Positions 34,231 through 43,471 of a DNA stretch of 64,000 bases are shown piece by piece. Position numbers and translations under genes: made by a program. The stretch is from the NCBI GenBank assembly GCA_017303905.1, contig JAFLBH010000002.1, positions 372,001 to 436,000 on the forward strand, written 5' to 3'. Numbering within the stretch: position 1 is the first letter of the stretch; the number at the start of each line of letters is the position of its first letter. Below the pieces are notes generated by a model that saw only the letters and a program-made list of their open reading frames with translations, had not been told where the DNA came from and ran no database searches. This DNA is from Bacteroidota bacterium (lineage in GTDB: Bacteria > Bacteroidota > Bacteroidia > B-17B0 > Aurantibacillaceae).

Positions 34231-35649
34231 TTGAGCGACAAGAAAACATATTTTGATACATTGGCTAAGGCGCGTAAAAAACGCGGCATTAGCGCATACT
34301 ACTGGAAAGAAATTACCAATTACAGCAAATACTTCTCGCATGAAGACAGCAGTGTATTGGAAATAGGTTGCGGCAGCGGTGATTTGTTGGCAGGCATTGA
34401 TGGCAAACGTAAAGTGGGAATAGATTTCAGTGAAGAAATGATTGCCTGGGCGAAAGAAAAACAAAGCGATAAGACTATTGAATTTATGGTAATGGATGCC
34501 AATAACATTACCTTGAATGAAAAATTTGACTTAGTCATCATCAGTAATCTCATTGGGTTTGTTGACGATATTCAGAATGTATTTGAACAGGTAAAAAAAG
34601 TTTGTCACCCTAACACCAAAGTGATTGTACAATTTTACAATTCATTGTGGGAACCGGTGATAAAATTTGCGGAGTTGATTGGTTTGAAAAAGAAAACGCC
34701 TTTACAGAACTGGTTAAATTCGCGCGATATTAATAATTTATTATTCGTATCGGGATTTGATGTGTATCGTAATTCAAAGCGACTCATTTTCCCGGTCTTC
34801 TTCCCTATTCTGTCTTTTATATTAAATAAATACTTAGCGAAATTTCCATTCTTCCGTTTCTTTAGCTTAAACATTTACAGTTTTGCTAAACCATTACCGG
34901 AGAATGATGAAAACGTTTACAGTCAAAAATATTCTACAACCGTAGTTATTCCGGCACGCAATGAAAGCGGCAACATTGAAAATGCGATTACACGTTTACC
35001 TAAATTCGGAAAGCATGTAGAGATTATTTTCATTGAAGGTAACAGTACCGACGATACCTGGGAGAAAATTCAGGAGATTCAAAAGAAATACGCGGCCACT
35101 CACGATATAAAAATCGGTCAGCAAAAAGGTAAAGGAAAAGCAGATGCGGTGCGTGAAGGCTATAAAATAGCGACCGGAGATATTTTAATGATTCTGGATG
35201 CCGACTTAACTGTACCGCCCGAAGACATTCCTAAATTTTACAATGCCATCGCGAGTGGTAAAGGAGATTTTATTAACGGAACACGATTAGTTTATCCGAT
35301 GGATAAAGAAGCCATGCGCTTTTTAAATTATCTGGGTAATCATTTCTTTAGCTGGGCCTTTACCTGGTTATTGGAACAACGTTTTAAAGATACTTTATGT
35401 GGCACTAAAGTAATGTTCCGAACCGATTACAATAAACTCACTAAAAACCGTAAATACTTTGGAGAGTTTGATCCTTTTGGAGATTTTGATTTGCTATTTG
35501 GCGCGCACAAGCTCAATTTAAAAATTGTAGAAGTTCCGATTCGATATCGCGAGCGTACGTATGGTACTACCAACATTTCCCGCTTCAAACATGGCGTGAT
35601 TTTATTGCGCATGTGTGCCTTTGCCAGTAGGAAATGTAAATTTATTTAG
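34231..35649 (+). CDS. Methyltransferase - glycosyltransferase family 2 fusion
   Basis: A 472-residue two-domain protein with a TTG start (MSDKKTYFDTLAKARKKRGI). Domain 1 (about 30-215) is a SAM methyltransferase: VLEIGCGSGDLLAGIDGKRK, VGIDFSEEMIAWAKEKQ, FDLVIISNLIGFVDD. Domain 2 (about 230-470) is a DPM1-like GT2: TTVVIPARNESGNIENAI, FIEGNSTDDTWEKI, the DxD in ILDADLTVPPED, and DTLCGTKVMFR. The C-terminus has a weakly hydrophobic stretch. The fusion suggests sequential glycosyl transfer and methylation on one substrate. It is the last gene of the cluster, followed closely by the TPR kinase gene. Confidence 0.87.
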   Translation: MSDKKTYFDTLAKARKKRGISAYYWKEITNYSKYFSHEDSSVLEIGCGSGDLLAGIDGKRKVGIDFSEEMIAWAKEKQSDKTIEFMVMDANNITLNEKFDLVIISNLIGFVDDIQNVFEQVKKVCHPNTKVIVQFYNSLWEPVIKFAELIGLKKKTPLQNWLNSRDINNLLFVSGFDVYRNSKRLIFPVFFPILSFILNKYLAKFPFFRFFSLNIYSFAKPLPENDENVYSQKYSTTVVIPARNESGNIENAITRLPKFGKHVEIIFIEGNSTDDTWEKIQEIQKKYAATHDIKIGQQKGKGKADAVREGYKIATGDILMILDADLTVPPEDIPKFYNAIASGKGDFINGTRLVYPMDKEAMRFLNYLGNHFFSWAFTWLLEQRFKDTLCGTKVMFRTDYNKLTKNRKYFGEFDPFGDFDLLFGAHKLNLKIVEVPIRYRERTYGTTNISRFKHGVILLRMCAFASRKCKFI

Positions 35650-35669
35650 TATCTTACCATTATATTTCA

Positions 35670-37799
35670 TTGAGAAAAAAACTAACATATTTATTATGTG
35701 TGTTCACTTTTTGCTTAAGCTCTCAAAATAGGCAGATTGACTCACTCGTTTTATTGCTTAAAATTGATAAACCTGATACAACCAAGGTGAGTCATTTAAA
35801 CTCACTCGCGTTTTTAATTTATACTCTAAATCCCGATTCTACTATTCATCTGGCAAAAGAAGCTATCACCCTTACCCGTAATTTATACAAATCAACGAAA
35901 AACACGGGATACCATGCTCTGAAAAAAAGAGAAGCCGAGTCGTACGGTAACATGGGTATAGGATATTGGTCTAAAGGCGAGTACTCTTTAGCGTTGCAAA
36001 ACTATAATGAAGCCTTAAAAATTGAAGAAGAACTAAATAATAAATCAGGAATAGCAAAATGCTTGGGCAGAATTGGTGTAATATATCAGAATCAATCCGA
36101 TTACACGGTAGCCTTGGAATACTACGCAAAAGCACTTAATATAGATGAAACAATTAATAACAAAACCGGTGTTGAACGACACCTCGGTAACATTGGAATA
36201 GTTTATCATAGACAAGGCGATTATCCGAAAGCGCTCGAATATTATTTAAGGGCGTTAAAAATAAACGAACAACTCGGTAACAAAAGTGGTATAGCCCGAC
36301 ATTTGGGAAACATTGCTACAATGTATGCCGACCAGGGAGATTTTGAAAAAGCACTTCAGTTTTACAATAAAACATTGAAAATAGATGAGGAGATTGGAAA
36401 TAAACATGGAATCTCAACTCACCTGGGAAGTATAGGAATCATTTATACCGATCAGGCTGAACTTAGCACCAATGTAACAGACAAATCTGAGCTTTATAAA
36501 AAATCTCTTGATTATTATTTTAAATCATTAGCCATTGCTGAAGAACTTGGAGCAAAGAATTTAATTTCGATTTGGTTGGCTAACATTGGTATTGTATACG
36601 ATAATCAAGCTGAAATTGCCTCCAACCCGTCTGAAAAAGAAGACTTGAATAAAAAGGCATTAGACTATTATCTTAAAGCCTTAGAGATTGACAAAGAACT
36701 TGGCAACAAAAGCGGAATGGCTATACGGCTTGGCAATATAGGCTCGTTATATACTGATATAAAAAAATATAATGAAGCTGAATTTTATTTATTAGAAGCA
36801 TTAAAGCTTGATAAAGAAATAGGCGACATAAACATTGAAAGACAAGTCGAAGAATTACTTACCGAACTATACTCCAAAACTAACCGTCACCAACTTGCGT
36901 TTGAACATTACAAAAAAGCTGTGTTGCTAAAAGACAGTATTTTTAATGAAGAAAAAAACAACGAGCTCACACGTAAAGAAATGACTTATGAATTTGAAAA
37001 AAAGGAAGAAGCCGCAAAACGTGAACAGGAAATAAAAGATACCATAAAACAGGAAGAGATAAAGCGCGAAAGATTAATTTACTGGTCGGCTAGCGGAATT
37101 GTTTCACTCAGTTTAATTTCATCGCTTTTGCTGTTTAATCGCAAACGACTTAAGGAAAAGAATAAGTTTCAGCAGCAACTTAACAAACAGCAAAAAGAGC
37201 AGGCAGTGGCAGTGATGGAAACACAGGAAATGGAAAGAAAACGGATAGCGGAGGATCTGCATGACAGCTTAGGTCATTTATTATCTACAGCGAAATTAAA
37301 CCTGCAAACATTACCTCAGGAAAAGCAAGTTCAGAACTCATTAACACTTCTTAACCAGGCTTCCGACGAGATAAGAAATATAACTTTTAATCTTATGCCG
37401 CATACCTTAGAAGAAGGCGGATTAATTCCCGCGCTGGAGGAACTTGCTAATAAGGTAAACAATTCAGGTACTGTTCTGGTAAACCTTCAAATCCACAATA
37501 TGGAAAAGTTTAACTTAGAAAAACAATCGCAGTTTAATATTTACAGAATTGTACAGGAAGCGGTAAACAACATTCTCAAACACGCAGGAGCATCTGAAAT
37601 AAGCATTCAGGTTATCGGACAAGAAGATCACATTACCATTATGATTGAAGACGACGGAAAAGGATTTAATCCCCAAACAAATAAAACCGGTAGAGGATTA
37701 AAAAACATTGTTACCCGATCGTTATGGTTAAAAGGTAATATTAATATCGATTCTACTCCCGGAAAGGGAACTACAATAACCACAGAATTTCCAGCATAA
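35670..37799 (+). CDS. TPR-containing sensor histidine kinase (HisKA_3)
   Basis: A 709-residue kinase with a TTG start and signal peptide (MRKKLTYLLCVFTFCLSSQ). About eight 40-residue TPRs fill residues ~25-430 (for example GNIGIVYHRQGDYPKALEYY) and form the periplasmic sensor. A charged coiled coil, a transmembrane helix around 470-490 (YWSASGIVSLSLISSLLLF) and a second coiled coil follow. Phospho-accepting His531 is in RIAEDLHDSLGHLLS, and the HATPase_c domain ends with GRGLKNIVTRS. The response regulator gene starts at the next base. Similar proteins in Bacteroidota read unknown envelope signals. Confidence 0.93.
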   Translation: MRKKLTYLLCVFTFCLSSQNRQIDSLVLLLKIDKPDTTKVSHLNSLAFLIYTLNPDSTIHLAKEAITLTRNLYKSTKNTGYHALKKREAESYGNMGIGYWSKGEYSLALQNYNEALKIEEELNNKSGIAKCLGRIGVIYQNQSDYTVALEYYAKALNIDETINNKTGVERHLGNIGIVYHRQGDYPKALEYYLRALKINEQLGNKSGIARHLGNIATMYADQGDFEKALQFYNKTLKIDEEIGNKHGISTHLGSIGIIYTDQAELSTNVTDKSELYKKSLDYYFKSLAIAEELGAKNLISIWLANIGIVYDNQAEIASNPSEKEDLNKKALDYYLKALEIDKELGNKSGMAIRLGNIGSLYTDIKKYNEAEFYLLEALKLDKEIGDINIERQVEELLTELYSKTNRHQLAFEHYKKAVLLKDSIFNEEKNNELTRKEMTYEFEKKEEAAKREQEIKDTIKQEEIKRERLIYWSASGIVSLSLISSLLLFNRKRLKEKNKFQQQLNKQQKEQAVAVMETQEMERKRIAEDLHDSLGHLLSTAKLNLQTLPQEKQVQNSLTLLNQASDEIRNITFNLMPHTLEEGGLIPALEELANKVNNSGTVLVNLQIHNMEKFNLEKQSQFNIYRIVQEAVNNILKHAGASEISIQVIGQEDHITIMIEDDGKGFNPQTNKTGRGLKNIVTRSLWLKGNINIDSTPGKGTTITTEFPA

Positions 37800-38435
37800 A
37801 TGAAAAAAATTACTATAATAATCGCCGATGATCACCGTGTTTTTATTGATGGCATGAAAGCTTTATTAAAAGAGGTAAACGAATTGGAAGTTGTTGCTGA
37901 TGCTGAAAATGGTTCTCAACTAATTGAACAAGCTATAAAGTACAAACCCGATATTATCTTAACAGACATACAAATGCCCGGTAAAGATGGTATTGAAGCC
38001 ACTAAAGAAATACAGAAACTTCATAGAGATATTAAAATAATAGCATTAACTATGCTCAATGAAACTTTGTTTATCAAGAAAATGCTTGATGCCGGCGCTT
38101 CCGGTTATATTCTGAAAACAACTGATAAACACGAATTGATAGAAGCTATTAAAAAAGTTGCTGCCGGAGAAAAATACTTTAGCACAGAGGTAACTTCACG
38201 GTTAATGAATAATTACTCGGAAAAATCTTCAAACCCTAATGATCTGCTCACCAAAAGAGAAAAAGAAATCTTAAAATATATAGCAAAGGGATTAACTGAT
38301 AAAGAAATAGCCGAAATTGTTTTCTTAAGCCCTCTTACTATTACCACTCACCGAAAAAACATACTCAGTAAACTTGGACTTAAAAACAAAGTTGAATTGA
38401 CACGATTTGCAATTGAACATAACCTTCTCGATTAA
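37800..38435 (+). CDS. NarL/LuxR-type response regulator
   Basis: 211 residues. The receiver domain has the acidic pair in IIADDHRVFIDG, phospho-acceptor Asp56 (PDIILTDIQMPGKDG), Thr84 and Lys106 (GYILKTTD). The C-terminal LuxR HTH is LTKREKEILKYIAKGLTDKE, then IAEIVFLSPLTITTHRKNIL. It is abutted to the kinase gene (stop and start are contiguous), so it is its cognate partner. A modest terminator hairpin follows. Two secreted-protein genes come next and may be targets, but that is only proximity. Confidence 0.94.
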   Translation: MKKITIIIADDHRVFIDGMKALLKEVNELEVVADAENGSQLIEQAIKYKPDIILTDIQMPGKDGIEATKEIQKLHRDIKIIALTMLNETLFIKKMLDAGASGYILKTTDKHELIEAIKKVAAGEKYFSTEVTSRLMNNYSEKSSNPNDLLTKREKEILKYIAKGLTDKEIAEIVFLSPLTITTHRKNILSKLGLKNKVELTRFAIEHNLLD

Positions 38436-38452
38436 ACCCGTTTTTCCGGCAC

Positions 38453-38472
38453 TACCCCTTTTGGGGTATTTT
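38453..38472 (+). terminator. Weak terminator after the response regulator gene
   Basis: Stem TACCCC (38453-38458) / GGGGTA (38463-38468) with a TTTT loop and a short T tail. Plausible but small. Confidence 0.45.
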
Positions 38473-38539
38473 CAAATATCCCCCTTACAGGCGATGCAAT
38501 CCGTTTAAAAGAATAACACCTTTGTGTTATAAATTTTAA

Positions 38540-39304
38540 ATGATGAAAAACATTACTACAACACGGTTAATTTTAATATTCATTGCTATTCTTAATACAA
38601 GCCTAAAATCTCAGGATTTAATTATCAAAACCAATGGCGACTCGATTAAAGCCAAGATTACTGAAGTAGGAACGATAGGTATATCATTTAAAAAAACTGA
38701 TTTTCCTGATGGTCCCACATTTGTTGTAAGTAAATCCGAAATCCTGATGGTTAAATACAGTAACGGTAAAACAGAACAATTTAATGCTGCAATAACTACA
38801 AATACAATGTCTGCGGGTAGCTTTACAAATGGTATCAACTCAGGTACAAATTCGGTAATAACAAATTCTAATTCCGCGATACCAGGCACTCTTTCTGGCA
38901 ACCAACAAACCGACAGTAAAACAAAAATTGAAATGATCGATTCGAAAAAATTTACAATAAATGGACAAAAAGCCAGCAGAAAGGAAGTAGACAAACTATT
39001 AGGTAAATCTAAAAATCCCGCTATTTTGGTTCCGTTGAAAGCTGCAAAAATGACAAAAACCGCACAAAAAATCGTAAAACTCACTTCCATTCCTACTTCT
39101 ATAGGAGGCGGGTTTAGTACGTTAGTAACCGGCATAGATATGTACAATGATATAAGACGAAGAAGAGACAATACTCAAACCTATACAAACGCGCTAATGA
39201 GCCTTGTAGGTACTTTAACTTTACCTATTACAAATAAAATACTTAAAAACAAAAGTGATAAGATGTATGAAAAACTGATTGACATGTACAATTTAACGAA
39301 CTAA
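38540..39304 (+). CDS. Exported protein of unknown function
   Basis: 254 residues with a signal peptide ending near LKSQDL. The first domain (about 25-90) is LIIKTNGDSIKAKITEVGTI, then KSEILMVKYSNGKTEQFN, a pattern seen at the start of many Bacteroidota envelope proteins. A Ser/Thr/Asn-rich linker (95-130) follows. The C-terminal part has KFTINGQKASRKEVDKLLGK and a long helical stretch with hydrophobic glycine-rich sequence. I do not recognise a function. It is followed 14 bp later by a small lipoprotein gene, probably co-transcribed. Confidence 0.7.
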   Translation: MMKNITTTRLILIFIAILNTSLKSQDLIIKTNGDSIKAKITEVGTIGISFKKTDFPDGPTFVVSKSEILMVKYSNGKTEQFNAAITTNTMSAGSFTNGINSGTNSVITNSNSAIPGTLSGNQQTDSKTKIEMIDSKKFTINGQKASRKEVDKLLGKSKNPAILVPLKAAKMTKTAQKIVKLTSIPTSIGGGFSTLVTGIDMYNDIRRRRDNTQTYTNALMSLVGTLTLPITNKILKNKSDKMYEKLIDMYNLTN

Positions 39305-39318
39305 CAACGTATAAGAAA

Positions 39319-39741
39319 ATGAAAAAACTTTTATTTACATTATTAATTATTGCGGCACTCGCGTCATGCATTAAAAAGAAAGCATTGAATTACGATCCTG
39401 AACTTGTCGGAACCTGGGTTAGCAATCAGGATAGCGTAAACACATGGCTTGTAATTTTACAAGATGGGCAGGGCAGCTACTCCACCTACGGTAATGATGA
39501 AGCTGATGCCTCAGGTGAGGTAAAATATAGTTTGTTTGAGAAAAAAATGTGGGTGGGTAAAAAGAAATTTAAAGTCACCATGTGGCTAACCGGAAAAACA
39601 GATGGCGTGAGTAGCATTACAACCAAAGAAAAAGGTACACTAAAAGACACCACTTACTACATTGACATGAAAATGATTCTAAAAAGTACAGGCGTTATTA
39701 ACGGCCGATCAATCACTTTCTATAGAATTAAAACAAATTAA
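39319..39741 (+). CDS. Small predicted lipoprotein
   Basis: 140 residues. The lipoprotein signal MKKLLFTLLIIAALASC gives acyl-Cys17. The mature part is a beta-rich lipocalin-like small domain: ELVGTWVSNQDSVNTWLVIL, then DGQGSYSTYGNDEADASGEV and KMWVGKKKFKVTMWL. The LxGTW opening is shared with many Bacteroidota lipocalin-like proteins. The ligand is unknown. It probably forms an operon with the preceding exported protein. Confidence 0.72.
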   Translation: MKKLLFTLLIIAALASCIKKKALNYDPELVGTWVSNQDSVNTWLVILQDGQGSYSTYGNDEADASGEVKYSLFEKKMWVGKKKFKVTMWLTGKTDGVSSITTKEKGTLKDTTYYIDMKMILKSTGVINGRSITFYRIKTN

Positions 39742-39783
39742 ACTCTTTCACAAAAACACTATTATTTGTTGTAAATTTATTCC

Positions 39784-40284
39784 ATGGAATTCAAATTACG
39801 CCCATGGAATAAGTCGGATTTGGAAAGTTTGGTAAAACACGCCAACAACCCAAATGTTGCCAAATTCATGACCAATGGCTTTCCGTATCCTTACACTAAG
39901 GCGCATGGCGAAAAATGGCTGGAAATAGCAACGACAACTCACGCTTCCAATTTTATGTGCATTGAAATTAATGGCGAAGCTGCGGGTGGTGCCGGCATAC
40001 ATTTACAGCAAGACATCATGTGTAAAAACGCTGAATTAGGTTATTGGCTCAGCGAAGAATACTGGGGAAATGGTATTATTCCAAAAGTAGTTTTACAAGT
40101 TGTTGACTATGGTTTTAAAAACTTTGATATCACTCGCATTTATGCCCGTCCGTTTGGTAATAACCAAGCCTCACAACGCGTGTTGGAAAAATGCGGTTTT
40201 AAATTAGAAGCCAGAATTGAAAAAAGTATTTTCAAGAATGGTGAATTTTTGGATGAACTAATTTACGCTGTCAGAAAATCATGA
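39784..40284 (+). CDS. RimJ/RimL-like GNAT acetyltransferase
   Basis: A 166-residue GNAT_3 family enzyme: MEFKLRPWNKSDLESLVKHA, ELGYWLSEEYWGNGIIPKVV (acetyl-CoA loop) and NQASQRVLEKCGFKLEARIE are the standard motifs. This group acetylates N-terminal amino groups or small amines. Its stop overlaps the patatin start in an ATGA junction, so the two are translationally coupled. Confidence 0.9.
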   Translation: MEFKLRPWNKSDLESLVKHANNPNVAKFMTNGFPYPYTKAHGEKWLEIATTTHASNFMCIEINGEAAGGAGIHLQQDIMCKNAELGYWLSEEYWGNGIIPKVVLQVVDYGFKNFDITRIYARPFGNNQASQRVLEKCGFKLEARIEKSIFKNGEFLDELIYAVRKS

Positions 40285-41045
40285 AACAGATAGGACTTGC
40301 TCTTTCAGGTGGTGGCGCTCGTGGTTTTGCTCACCTTGGTGTATTGAAGGTAATTGATGAACTCAATATAAAAATCAGCGCTATTTCGGGCACGAGTGCA
40401 GGCGCTTTATTTGGCTCTATGTACGCGGCCGGTTATAAACCCGATGAAATACTAAAAATCGGAAAAGCGGCCAAACTATTTAATTTTCCTAATATTCTAT
40501 TCGGAAAATCGGGTTTCTTTAACACACAAGGATTTGAAGAAACCATTACGCGTTACATACCCGATAATTCTTTTGAGAAATTAAAAATTCCTTTCACTGC
40601 TGTTGCAACGGATATAGTAAACAATAAAACAGTGTATTTGAATTCAGGTGAGCTGGCCAAAAGTGTAGCAGCATCGGCTTGTATTCCTCTCATATTTGAA
40701 CCAATCCATTTAAACGAAACATACTTACTCGACGGTGGTATTTTAAATCAATTGCCAATTGAGCCTTTATTGGAAAACGACAACCATATTATAGGTGTTC
40801 ATGTAAATTCAATGAGTAACAAAATTGAGGATTTACATATGAAGGATATGCTGGATCGCAGTTTTCATTGTGCATTAGGGCAATCCGTTTATTCTAAAAC
40901 TCATGCTTGTGATGTTTTTATTGAGCCACCTGATATGAGTCGCTTTGGTATGTTTGATTTCAATAAAGCGGACGATATTTTTGATTATGCCTACAACTAT
41001 GCCTCTTCAATCCGCGCAGAAATCGAAGGCATCAAGTTTGTTTAA
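40281..41045 (+). CDS. Patatin-like phospholipase
   Basis: A 254-residue patatin domain without signal peptide. The glycine-rich oxyanion loop is LSGGGARGFAHLGVLKVID, nucleophile Ser39 is in ISGTSAGALFGSMYAAG, and Asp151 is in LLDGGILNQLP, so the Ser-Asp dyad is intact. RssA/YchK-like cytoplasmic patatins hydrolyse acyl esters, but physiological substrates are mostly unknown. It is coupled with the GNAT gene by ATGA. The 3' end overlaps the convergent EEP-family gene by 4 bp. Confidence 0.92.
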   Translation: MKQIGLALSGGGARGFAHLGVLKVIDELNIKISAISGTSAGALFGSMYAAGYKPDEILKIGKAAKLFNFPNILFGKSGFFNTQGFEETITRYIPDNSFEKLKIPFTAVATDIVNNKTVYLNSGELAKSVAASACIPLIFEPIHLNETYLLDGGILNQLPIEPLLENDNHIIGVHVNSMSNKIEDLHMKDMLDRSFHCALGQSVYSKTHACDVFIEPPDMSRFGMFDFNKADDIFDYAYNYASSIRAEIEGIKFV

Positions 41046-42163
41046 TTCTTTTCGAGTTGAAAATATCCGGTTATTGGATAGTGGTCAGTGAATGTTTCAT
41101 CACACACTTCAAAAGCATTACATTTAATTTCTTTATCGTGTAAAATGTAATCAATTCTGAATTTTGGGAATTTACCCTCATATGTTCTTCCAAATCCACT
41201 CCCCTTCTCTACAAAAGCATCTTTTAATTCCTTACTGATTATCCGATAAGCATATGAAGCCGGCGTATCATTGAAATCCCCGCAAACGATAACTTTATAA
41301 GGACAATTTTTAATGCTGTATGCTACCTTTTCGGCTTGCTCAGCGCGTTTCACAAAAGCGCGTTTTAATCGCCTTAAAATACTTTTTGAATTCTCCAGTT
41401 CATCCTGTGCATCATCTGAATCTAAAGCATCATCAATAAATTTATAATCTTGTTTACTAAAACTTATCGATTGCAGATGCATATTATAAACACGAACGGT
41501 GTCTTTATTAATTAAAAGATCACTATAAATACATATATTATTAGACTTCGTATTAAAAACGATAGTTCCTTTATTGATAATCGGATACTTTGAAAAAGTA
41601 GCTAAACCGAAATGATTATGTCCGTACGCAATGGATGTATACTCAACATGATGATACTTTGTATTGAGTGCGTTTACAACAGTATCTATATTATGTAATC
41701 CGTCTTCACGGTTTGAATTATAAAATTCCTGCAAACACAAAACATCCGGATTAATTTCCTGTAATGAATTAATAATATGCTGCCGCGATTTTTTATTTTT
41801 ACTCCAATTGTACAAATCGAAGAGCATACTATTGTAAGAGGTTACCTTTATATCACTATTGGATCCTTTATTGGTAATTGTAATTTGAAAATATTTGTTG
41901 AATGTAAAAAAGGTAACCAAGATGCCAAAAGCGGAAATTAAGGCAAGGCGGCGAAATTGCATGAGCCAAAATATACTAAACAATATATTTATGATAACTA
42001 CATAGGGATAAGCCAATCCCATAAAAGCAATTAACCAAAATAGTTGAGGAGAAATGTATTTTGCAATTGCCCCCGTTAACAGGGCAAGCACTGCAAAGTA
42101 ATTAAGCCATAAAACAATCTTATTAAAGCGAGATAATTTTCGTTGTTTACGCACCTGCGCCAT
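41042..42163 (-). CDS. Membrane-anchored endonuclease/exonuclease/phosphatase family protein
   Basis: 373 residues. Two to three hydrophobic helices (LNYFAVLALLTGAIAKYI, ILFSIFWLMQFRRLAL) anchor residues 1-90. The C-terminal EEP domain has SYNSMLFDLYNW, DVLCLQEFYN (metal Glu), YNMHLQS, VICGDFNDTPASYAYRI and RIDYILH...TDHYPI (catalytic His). The catalytic set is complete. Such proteins may be nucleases, phospholipid phosphatases or sphingomyelinase-like; the domain faces the cytoplasm or periplasm depending on topology. It lies downstream of map on the same strand. Confidence 0.88.
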   Translation of the reverse strand: MAQVRKQRKLSRFNKIVLWLNYFAVLALLTGAIAKYISPQLFWLIAFMGLAYPYVVIINILFSIFWLMQFRRLALISAFGILVTFFTFNKYFQITITNKGSNSDIKVTSYNSMLFDLYNWSKNKKSRQHIINSLQEINPDVLCLQEFYNSNREDGLHNIDTVVNALNTKYHHVEYTSIAYGHNHFGLATFSKYPIINKGTIVFNTKSNNICIYSDLLINKDTVRVYNMHLQSISFSKQDYKFIDDALDSDDAQDELENSKSILRRLKRAFVKRAEQAEKVAYSIKNCPYKVIVCGDFNDTPASYAYRIISKELKDAFVEKGSGFGRTYEGKFPKFRIDYILHDKEIKCNAFEVCDETFTDHYPITGYFQLEKN

Positions 42164-42223
42164 TTGCCTTAATTCGGCCAGTGATATGTTTCGTAACGAA
42201 ATAATGGCGTTTAAAATTTTAAT

Positions 42224-43009
42224 TTATTTTTTTGCCAAAGCTTCCTCCACATAAGCAAAAGTGGAAAGTATCTCAGGTTTACCGTCAATGATAGCTACGT
42301 CATGCTCAAAATGAGCACTCGGCAGTCCGTCGGCTGTTATGATGGTCCAGCCATCGTTTAATTGCGTAATGTTTTTCTTACCCAAATTAATCATCGGTTC
42401 AATCGCAATCACCATTCCGTCTTTTAATTTCGGACCGTCTCCACGCTTACCATAATTTGGCACTTCCGGTTCTTCGTGCAAGCTTTTTCCTAAACCATGT
42501 CCTACTAACTCACGCACTACACCGTAACCATGACTCTCTGCATGATGTTGTATGGCGTAACTGATATCCCCAATACGGTTTCCGGCACGGGTTTGCTCAA
42601 TACCTTTGTACAAAGCTTCTAAAGTCACATCCAATAATTTTCTGTGTTCAGGTTTTATCTCACCAATCCCAAAAGTATATGCATGATCGCCATAAAATCC
42701 ATTTTTCTTTACACCGCAATCCACCGATACAATATCTCCGTCTTTGAGTGGTTTATTGGTTGGGATACCATGTACAACTGCCTCATTAATGGAAATACAC
42801 AAAGTAGCCGGAAATGGAGGATTTCCTCTGTAACCTTTAAACGCGGGAACGCCACCGTTATCACGAATATATTCCTCGGCAATTTTATCCAGAAAAACAG
42901 GTTCTACACCCGGTTTAATGTGCTCTGCTACTAAACCCAAGGTACGCGATACCATGAGGGCTGATTCGCGCATCAATTCAATCTCTTCTCTTGTTTTAAT
43001 ATAAATCAT
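42224..43009 (-). CDS. map: Methionine aminopeptidase, type I
   Basis: A 261-residue enzyme removing initiator Met from nascent proteins. The five metal ligands are Asp97 (VSVDCG), Asp108 (GFYGDHAYTF), His171 (GHGLGKSLHEEP), Glu204 (IAIEPM) and Glu235 (AHFEHDVAI); His80 (AVVHGIP) is also conserved. There is no N-terminal zinc-finger extension. It overlaps the upstream HAD gene by ATGA. It is not in the usual ribosomal-protein operon (secY/adk/infA). Confidence 0.96.
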   Translation of the reverse strand: MIYIKTREEIELMRESALMVSRTLGLVAEHIKPGVEPVFLDKIAEEYIRDNGGVPAFKGYRGNPPFPATLCISINEAVVHGIPTNKPLKDGDIVSVDCGVKKNGFYGDHAYTFGIGEIKPEHRKLLDVTLEALYKGIEQTRAGNRIGDISYAIQHHAESHGYGVVRELVGHGLGKSLHEEPEVPNYGKRGDGPKLKDGMVIAIEPMINLGKKNITQLNDGWTIITADGLPSAHFEHDVAIIDGKPEILSTFAYVEEALAKK

Positions 43010-43470
43010 TTTCTTCCTAAGAACCTTTTAAAAAATGAAACTTCTTCTTTTTTATAATTGTTATGTGCATCCGGATTCACCACTACATGAAAAAAATCCC
43101 CGCCATCAGGATGTAACATTTGCCATACTTCACTCCAACCTCTGAATCCGCCAATGTTTCTATCGTCAATAAAAATATCGGCGTTTAATTTACGTGCCAC
43201 CTTTTCCGAAACTTCTTCCTCCGGAAAATTACGATTCACCGCATAAAACTCAACACCGTTCTTCCTGCAATATTCAACAGCTTCATGCAATAAATCACCA
43301 TGACGATACGTCCATAAAATCAATTTATGTCCCTTTGCCTGCAATGCTTTTAACGTTGCAAAAGCAAATAACATTTCTTTACCAATTCCGGGATAGGCAT
43401 GTTCTACTATCGTACCGTCGAAATCAACAGCAATGACTTTACTATCCGGACTTATAAAATGGTTCGACAT
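43006..43470 (-). CDS. HAD-like hydrolase, BT0820-type
   Basis: A 154-residue HAD-superfamily protein. Motif I is VDFDGTIVEHAYPGIG (nucleophile and general acid Asp), motif II lies in KLILWTYRHGDLLHEAV (Thr), and the acidic motif is ADIFIDDRNIGGFRGW. There is no cap domain. This compact form is known from Bacteroides (BT0820 family), with unknown substrate. It overlaps map by 4 bp and lies 1 bp after gpmA, so it is part of the gpmA-HAD-map unit. Confidence 0.85.
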   Translation of the reverse strand: MSNHFISPDSKVIAVDFDGTIVEHAYPGIGKEMLFAFATLKALQAKGHKLILWTYRHGDLLHEAVEYCRKNGVEFYAVNRNFPEEEVSEKVARKLNADIFIDDRNIGGFRGWSEVWQMLHPDGGDFFHVVVNPDAHNNYKKEEVSFFKRFLGRK

Positions 43471-43471
43471 A

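Noticed and set aside
38611..39171. Minus-strand ORF of 186 residues
   Set aside because: It mirrors the 38540-39304 gene, whose signal peptide and spacing to the next gene make the plus strand the coding one.
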